Assembly: GCA_015484555.1 (NCBI GenBank)
Contig: WFMZ01000058.1
Location: 1 to 64,000, forward strand
Reading direction: 5' to 3'
DNA from: Hydrogenovibrio sp.
GTDB taxonomy: Bacteria; Pseudomonadota; Gammaproteobacteria; Thiomicrospirales; Thiomicrospiraceae
Length of the DNA: 64,000 bases
In this document: in pieces, positions 58,093-64,000 of the stretch
How the letters are laid out: every line of letters begins with the position of its first letter
Numbering within the stretch: position 1 is the first letter of the stretch
Translations under genes and position numbers: made by a program
The notes under the pieces: model-generated
The model's input: the letters and a program-made list of their open reading frames with translations, nothing else
What the model was told of the DNA's origin: nothing
Database searches by the model: none

Positions 58093-58378
58093 GCTTTTTC
58101 CTTGTGAAGCGAAGTTAACTAAATCAAAGTAAGGTAAATTAGTGAAATTAAATGTTTTATATTGGTCTTGCTTAATGAGGGACTATTCTAACGGATGCTT
58201 GGATGCCTTGCAAAGAGAGCTTTTTAAGCGTCATATAAAAAAAACTTATGAGGAGCTGTGTTTATTTATAGAAAGTTGCTGATATTCTAATATTATTAAA
58301 CCCTTATATGTATTTGTGAAAATAACCACTTGTTAGATGTCAGTGGTTAAAGTCTATATTTTAATTTTGCAGAGGCTG

Positions 58379-61300
58379 TTAGGTGGCAAAATCTTCAGGA
58401 TCATAACCTAGGTTAGGGGCTAACCAGGTTTCAGTCTTTTCAATGCTCCAGCCTTTACGCTTGGCATAGTCCTCAACTTGGTCACGACCAATAGAGCCTA
58501 CGCCAAAGTATTTTGCTTTAGGGTGGGCAAAGTAGGTTCCGGATACTGCCGCGGTTGGGTACATGGCAAAGCTTTCGGTTATGGCTAGCCCAATCGTTTC
58601 GGTTGGTTTAATTAAGTCCCAAAGTGTACCTTTTTCGGTATGGTCTGGGCAGGCAGGGTAACCCGCAGCAGGGCGAATACCTTGGTAGCGTTCACGAATA
58701 AGGTCTTCATTTTCTAAAGCTTCATCTGGCGCATAACCCCAGTCTTCTTTGCGCACAATTTCATGCAAAGTTTCGGCGAAGGCTTCAGCAAAACGATCCG
58801 CTAATGCTTTTAGCATAATGGATTCATAGTCATTAAAGTCGGCTTCAAAACGTTTAATATGTCCATCTATACCAATACCTGCGGTCACTGCAAAGAAACC
58901 AATATAATCTTTTAAACCAGAGCTAACAGGGGCAATGTAGTCAGATAAGCATTGGTTTTTTGCGTCTTTTTTCTTTTCCGCCTGCTGGCGAATATGGTGC
59001 ATGCGCGTCAGCTCTTCTGTACGAGAATCATCGGTATAAATAATGATGTCATCGCCGTCTCGGTTGGCAGGGTAGAAGCCATAAACCGCTTTAGCCGTTA
59101 GCCATTTTTCTTCAATAATTTGCTTAACCATCGCTTGTGCATCGGCAAATAACTTGGTGGCTTCTTCGCCGACAACTTTATCTTTTAAAATGCGAGGGTA
59201 AAGGCCGTGTAGTTCCCAAGATTGGAAGAATGGCGACCAATCTAAACGTTCTAATAGTTTTTCTAGCGGGAAGTCGTTTAAGACTTTGGTGCCTAAAAAG
59301 GTTGGCTTGGCAGGGGTAAAGTTGACCCAGTCGGCATTGTCAAAAATAGCATTTTCTCTAGCTTTTTTGATAGACACACGGCGCACTTGTTTGGCACGGG
59401 CTTTACGTTCTTCACGAACCTGTTCATATTCTGTTCGAATATCCGCAGCAAACCCTGCTTTTAAATCGACTGAGATAAGGCTTTGTGCCACGCCTACTGC
59501 TCGGGAAGCATCTTTAACATACACAACGGGGAAGTCATATTTGGGTTCTATTTTAACGGCGGTATGTGCCTTTGAAGTGGTAGCGCCTCCAATTAACAAG
59601 GGTAGGTTCATGCCTCTTTCTTGCATCAGCTTGGCTACATTCACCATTTCTTCCAGTGATGGGGTAATTAAGCCTGAAAGCCCAATGACATTTGCACCTT
59701 GTTCAATGGCGGTGTCTAGGATTTTTTCGGCAGGTACCATCACGCCTAAATCAATTACTTCAAAGTTGTTACATTGTAAAACGATGCCAACAATGTTTTT
59801 ACCAATGTCGTGAACATCGCCTTTGACGGTGGCCATGACAATCTTGCCGTTAATGTGTCCGGCTTGTTTTTCGGCTTCTAAATAAGGGTCAAGGTAGGCA
59901 ACGGCTCGCTTCATCACGCGTGCGGATTTAACTACCTGAGGTAAAAACATTTTACCGGAACCAAATAGGTCGCCCACTACGTTCATGCCGTCCATTAAGG
60001 GGCCTTCAATCACGTTAATAGGCGCGCCTAGTTTTTGGTAGGCTTCTTCTGTGTCTTCAATAATAAATTCGGTAATCCCTTTTACCAAAGAATGTTCAAG
60101 GCGTTTTTCAATAGAGGTTTCACGCCAAGACAAGTCGGCTTCTTTACTGGCTGTAGAACCATCGCCTAAAAATTCAGAAGCGACTTCAAGCAAACGTTCG
60201 CTGGCTTCTGGGTCTTTGTTTAAAATGACGTCATCAACGGCTTTGCGTAGTTTTGTAGGGATGTCATCATAAATAGCCATTTGCCCAGCATTCACAATGC
60301 CCATGTCCATGCCTTCTTTGATGGCATAGTATAAAAAGACCGAATGAATGGCTTCACGTACGGGGTTGTTACCACGGAAAGAGAAGGAGACGTTAGACAC
60401 GCCGCCTGATATTTTGGCATAAGGCAAGTTGGCTTTGATCCAGCGAACCGCTTCAATAAAATCTAAACCATAGCGGTTGTGCTCTTCAATACCGGTAGCA
60501 ACGGCAAAAATATTGGGGTCGAAAATAATATCTTGTGGCAAGAAGCCTACTTGTTGGGTTAAGACATCATAAGAGCGTTTACAAATTTCTGTTTTGCGCT
60601 CGAAGGTATCAGCTTGGCCGTCCTCATCAAATGCCATAACGATGGCTGCGGCACCATATTTTTTAACCAATTTAGCATGGTGAATAAAGGCTTCTTCGCC
60701 TTCTTTTAAAGAAATGGAGTTCACCACGCCTTTACCTTGAATGCATTGCAAGCCTGCTTCAATCACATCCCATTTTGAGGAATCCACCATGATAGGCACA
60801 CGAGACGCGTCGGGTTCTGATGCCAGTAGGTTTAAAAACTTAACCATGGAAGCTTTGGAATCTAGCATCCCTTCATCCATGTTGACGTCAATAATTTGTG
60901 CGCCATCTTGTACCTGTTTGATGGCAATGTCTATCGCTTCTTCAAAGTTGTCTTCAATAATAAGACGTTTAAACTTAGCAGAACCTGTGACGTTATTACG
61001 TTCGCCCACGTTCACAAACAGCGAACTTTCATCAATATTTAACGGCTCTAGCCCTGATAAGCGACAAACGGGTGCAATGTCTGGCAGCTCTCGGCGAGGG
61101 TAACTGTTAGCCGCATCCGCCATGGCTTGTACATGGTCGGGCGTGGTACCACAACAGCCACCAATCATGTTTAGCCAACCACGTTTTGCCCAAATATCAA
61201 TTTCATGCGCCATTTGCTCTGGTGTTTCATCGTATTCACCAAACTCATTAGGCAGGCCTGCATTGGGGTGAATGGATACATAGGTTTCACAAACACGACT

Positions 61301-62089
61301 GAGTTCTTCAACGTAAGGGCGCAGTTCTTTTGGCCCTAGTGCGCAGTTTAAACCAACCGTTAAAGGTTCTGCGTGTGCAATGGCGTTGTAGAAAGCTTCG
61401 GTAGTTTGCCCAGAAAGGGTTCGGCCAGAGGCATCGGTAATGGTACCTGAAAGCTGAATAGGCACTTCGTAACCGACTTCATCTTCGACTTCTTTAACAG
61501 CAAAAATCGCGGCTTTGGCGTTCAAGGTATCAAACACGGTTTCAATCAAAATAGTATCTACGCCGCCTTCTAGCAAAGCATGGGTAGCTTGTTTGTAGGT
61601 GGAAACTAACTCATCAAAAGAGGTATTTCGAAAAGAAGGGTCGTTCACATCAGGAGAAATAGAAGCGGTACGGTTAGTCGGCCCTAGCACGCCTGTAACA
61701 AAGCGTGGTTTGCCATCTTCAGCTTCGGCAATATCACAAGCTTCACGTGCTATTTTGGCAGCGGACAAGTTGATTTCAGACACATATTCTTCCATGTCAT
61801 AGTCAGCTTGTGCAATCACAGTCGCATTAAACGAGTTGGTTTCTAGCAGGTCTGTGCCATTGCGCAGAAACTCTAAATGAATATCTCGAATTAAGTCAGG
61901 TTTGGTGATAACAAGAATGTCATTGTTACCTTTAATGTCCATGTGGTAATCGGTGAAACGGTCGCCTCGAAAATCTTCTTCGCTTAATAATTTATCTTGA
62001 ATCATGGTGCCCATTGCGCCATCTAGCACGACAACACGAGTCGCCAATAAGTCTTTTAAAAGTTGAATTCTTTCGCTGCGATTTTTCAT
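58379..62089 (-). CDS. metH: Cobalamin-dependent methionine synthase MetH
   Basis: '[10 protein letters not shown]', '[14 protein letters not shown]', '[35 protein letters not shown]', activation domain '[20 protein letters not shown]'. Start probably ATG at 62089 ([15 protein letters not shown]). Confidence 0.95.
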   Translation of the reverse strand: MKNRSERIQLLKDLLATRVVVLDGAMGTMIQDKLLSEEDFRGDRFTDYHMDIKGNNDILVITKPDLIRDIHLEFLRNGTDLLETNSFNATVIAQADYDMEEYVSEINLSAAKIAREACDIAEAEDGKPRFVTGVLGPTNRTASISPDVNDPSFRNTSFDELVSTYKQATHALLEGGVDTILIETVFDTLNAKAAIFAVKEVEDEVGYEVPIQLSGTITDASGRTLSGQTTEAFYNAIAHAEPLTVGLNCALGPKELRPYVEELSRVCETYVSIHPNAGLPNEFGEYDETPEQMAHEIDIWAKRGWLNMIGGCCGTTPDHVQAMADAANSYPRRELPDIAPVCRLSGLEPLNIDESSLFVNVGERNNVTGSAKFKRLIIEDNFEEAIDIAIKQVQDGAQIIDVNMDEGMLDSKASMVKFLNLLASEPDASRVPIMVDSSKWDVIEAGLQCIQGKGVVNSISLKEGEEAFIHHAKLVKKYGAAAIVMAFDEDGQADTFERKTEICKRSYDVLTQQVGFLPQDIIFDPNIFAVATGIEEHNRYGLDFIEAVRWIKANLPYAKISGGVSNVSFSFRGNNPVREAIHSVFLYYAIKEGMDMGIVNAGQMAIYDDIPTKLRKAVDDVILNKDPEASERLLEVASEFLGDGSTASKEADLSWRETSIEKRLEHSLVKGITEFIIEDTEEAYQKLGAPINVIEGPLMDGMNVVGDLFGSGKMFLPQVVKSARVMKRAVAYLDPYLEAEKQAGHINGKIVMATVKGDVHDIGKNIVGIVLQCNNFEVIDLGVMVPAEKILDTAIEQGANVIGLSGLITPSLEEMVNVAKLMQERGMNLPLLIGGATTSKAHTAVKIEPKYDFPVVYVKDASRAVGVAQSLISVDLKAGFAADIRTEYEQVREERKARAKQVRRVSIKKARENAIFDNADWVNFTPAKPTFLGTKVLNDFPLEKLLERLDWSPFFQSWELHGLYPRILKDKVVGEEATKLFADAQAMVKQIIEEKWLTAKAVYGFYPANRDGDDIIIYTDDSRTEELTRMHHIRQQAEKKKDAKNQCLSDYIAPVSSGLKDYIGFFAVTAGIGIDGHIKRFEADFNDYESIMLKALADRFAEAFAETLHEIVRKEDWGYAPDEALENEDLIRERYQGIRPAAGYPACPDHTEKGTLWDLIKPTETIGLAITESFAMYPTAAVSGTYFAHPKAKYFGVGSIGRDQVEDYAKRKGWSIEKTETWLAPNLGYDPEDFAT

Positions 62090-62197
62090 AAGGATTGAGT
62101 CTGACAAAATTATAATAATAGCCCGATATTTTACCGCATTTCCAATCAATTTAGCTAAAACCTAGCGTAAGCTGCTTATAAAGGTAGCTAAACCTTA

Positions 62198-62214
62198 AAA
62201 ATCGCCAGGGGTGG
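62198..62214 (+). repeat. 17-mer, intergenic between divergent metH and trmA
   Basis: Exact AAAATCGCCAGGGGTGG. Confidence 0.97.
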
Positions 62215-62275
62215 GTGTCGGGTTTTGCTATAATTTAGCCAATTAAGATTAAATAAAGACACGCGAGAATAAGCC

Positions 62276-63385
62276 ATGCTTTGCCAAGTTTTCCCCGAAC
62301 AATATGCCGATCAACTGGCTGATAAAACAACCCGTTTTAAGACGTTAGTCCCTAGTTTTAAAGATTTAACCGTGTATGAATCAGCGCCTAAACATTATCG
62401 TGCCCGTGCCGAGTTTCGTATTTGGCATGATGGTGATGAGTCAGACTATATTATGTTTGACCAGGCGACTAAGGAAAAGGTCAAAATAAAGGCTTGTCCT
62501 ATGGCTTTGGCAAGCATTGATAGTTTAATGCCTAAACTGATGGCGGCTATTTGTAAGGTACCTGTGTTACGTGTAAGGCTTTTTCAAGTAGATTTCTTGG
62601 CAACCTTATCAGGTGAAATATTGGTCACTTTAATTTACCGTAAATCGATTGAAGAAGATGCCGATTGGTTACAGGCTGCAAAGGATTTGAAAGATGCTTT
62701 AGGGTTGACCTCTTTAATTGGGCGAGCAAGAAAACAAAAGATTTGTTTGCCGAATGACTTTATTGAAGAGCATTTGGAAGTGGATGGCAAACCATTTATT
62801 TACCAGCAAATTGAAAATAGTTTTACTCAGCCAAACGCTGAAGTCGCGCAAAAAATGTTGAGTTGGGCAAGGGCGATGTCTCAAAAAGGCAATGACCTTT
62901 ATGGCAAAGCCGACTTAATTGAACTTTATTGTGGAAATGGCAATTTTTCAATTGCCTTGGCAGAATTTTACAACCAAGTGTTGGCAACAGAGATTTCTAA
63001 AACCTCTGTTTATTCTGCGCAATACAACATTGAGAAGAATGCAGTACAAAACTTAGTGGTTGTCAAAATGGCGGCAGAAGAAATTTCGCAAGCAATGAAA
63101 GGCACGCGAGAATTCTTTAGAATGAAAGAGGTTGATTTAACGCGCTATGATTTCAAGACCTTATTTGTAGACCCGCCTCGTTCGGGGCTAGATGACTTGA
63201 CGCGTAGCATGGTTGCTGACTTTGACAGAGTGATTTATATTTCTTGTAACCCGGATACGTTGGCAAGAGATTTGGTTGAAATTGAAAAAACTCATGATAT
63301 TGTGGCGTCAGCTGTATTTGATCAGTTTCCCTATACGCATCACCTGGAAGCAGGTGTGTTTTTAATTAAGAAGGAGTTAGTATGA
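62276..63385 (+). CDS. trmA: tRNA (uracil-5-)-methyltransferase TrmA
   Basis: '[17 protein letters not shown]', '[12 protein letters not shown]', '[15 protein letters not shown]'. Confidence 0.94.
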   Translation: MLCQVFPEQYADQLADKTTRFKTLVPSFKDLTVYESAPKHYRARAEFRIWHDGDESDYIMFDQATKEKVKIKACPMALASIDSLMPKLMAAICKVPVLRVRLFQVDFLATLSGEILVTLIYRKSIEEDADWLQAAKDLKDALGLTSLIGRARKQKICLPNDFIEEHLEVDGKPFIYQQIENSFTQPNAEVAQKMLSWARAMSQKGNDLYGKADLIELYCGNGNFSIALAEFYNQVLATEISKTSVYSAQYNIEKNAVQNLVVVKMAAEEISQAMKGTREFFRMKEVDLTRYDFKTLFVDPPRSGLDDLTRSMVADFDRVIYISCNPDTLARDLVEIEKTHDIVASAVFDQFPYTHHLEAGVFLIKKELV

Positions 63386-64000
63386 TTTTAGCTTGGATAG
63401 GCGCCTTATTTATTGGCTTAAGCTTAGGTTTATTAGGCTCCGGCGGTTCTATTTTAACCGTGCCGACATTGGTCTATTTGGTGGGGCAAAACCCTAAGGT
63501 GGCGATTGCTGGTTCGTTATTAATTGTCGCTTTAATTAGTTTTACTTCTGCGATTGCCTATGCTCGTCAAAAAATGGTGGAGTGGCCAATTGTGTTTGCC
63601 TTTGGGCTTCCTGGTATGTTGGGGGCTGTACTGGGTGCCTGGACAGGGCAGTTTGTTAGTGTGGATGTCCAAATGTTATTTTTTGGTAGTTTGTTATTAG
63701 TGTCTTCTTACTTGATGTTTAAACCGCCTGTTTTAGAAACGGCTTCTGATCAAGCAGAAAGGCATATTATCAAAACTTCTATCGATGGTTTTTTGGTCGG
63801 GATTATTACGGGTTTAGTGGGTGTAGGCGGTGGATTTTTAATTATTCCAGCCTTGGTTTTATTGGCTGGTTTGTCCGTGCGTTTAGCGATAGGCACCAGC
63901 TTAGTTATTATTTCAATGCAAGCCTTTGCTGGATTTGTTGAATATTTACAGGTGCTGGAAAAATTACAGCTGTCGCTTGATTGGCAGATTATTGGCATAT
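63382..64000 (+). CDS. TauE/SafE-family sulfite exporter-like permease (3' end beyond window)
   Basis: ATG at 63382: [54 protein letters not shown]...; RBS aaggag. Confidence 0.85.
   Translation, partial: MILAWIGALFIGLSLGLLGSGGSILTVPTLVYLVGQNPKVAIAGSLLIVALISFTSAIAYARQKMVEWPIVFAFGLPGMLGAVLGAWTGQFVSVDVQMLFFGSLLLVSSYLMFKPPVLETASDQAERHIIKTSIDGFLVGIITGLVGVGGGFLIIPALVLLAGLSVRLAIGTSLVIISMQAFAGFVEYLQVLEKLQLSLDWQIIGI

Noticed and set aside
62090-62149. N-terminal extension of the metH ORF to 62149
   Set aside because: ATG at 62089 gives the normal MetH N-terminus.
642-62214. Interpreting the 17-mers as CRISPR repeats or IS/MITE termini
   Set aside because: Copies are kilobases apart, in both orientations, without regular spacers, shared flanks, transposase genes or evident target-site duplications.
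642-62214. Interpreting the 17-mer as a REP/RAYT element
   Set aside because: A single unit is not palindromic, lacks a GTAG-type head, and occurs in frame in genes; no RAYT transposase in the window. Cannot be fully excluded without the genome.

Overview
The window looks like an ordinary chromosomal segment of a gammaproteobacterium. Gene content suggests a sulfur-oxidising Thiotrichales-like organism (rhodanese, TlpA/SoxW-like thioredoxins, YeeE/YedE, TauE/SafE, Gly/Asn-rich 'sulfur-globule-like' secreted protein), but the taxonomy is inference. It holds about 45 supportable CDSs, one tRNA with CAT anticodon and several intrinsic terminators. I see no CRISPR array, rRNA, prophage or transposase. 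Main observations: (1) A non-palindromic 17-mer, AAAATCGCCAGGGGTGG, occurs exactly 11 times in 64 kb, on both strands, with a few degenerate copies. It lies in intergenic DNA, sometimes as head-to-head inverted pairs forming hairpins at gene ends, and also in frame inside tmcA, dctM, priA and rlmJ. This layout resembles DNA-uptake sequences (DUS/USS) or a protein-tolerated mini-repeat. (2) A same-strand locus at ~37.8-47.9 kb encodes a dynamin-like GTPase, a membrane coiled-coil protein, a membrane-anchored Gln-rich protein, a ParA-like ATPase, two secreted low-complexity proteins, an RND permease with a long Lys-rich tail and its adaptor. This is the best candidate for an undescribed multi-gene system. 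(3) The 426-nt region upstream of deaD contains two substantial nested hairpins. (4) A DUF485 gene is split by a frameshift next to actP. (5) A convergent ArsR/permease/thioredoxin/MBL/YeeE-YedE island includes an unusual DUF2892-Cys-rich-linker-thioredoxin fusion. No database search was run; all family names come from motif recognition.
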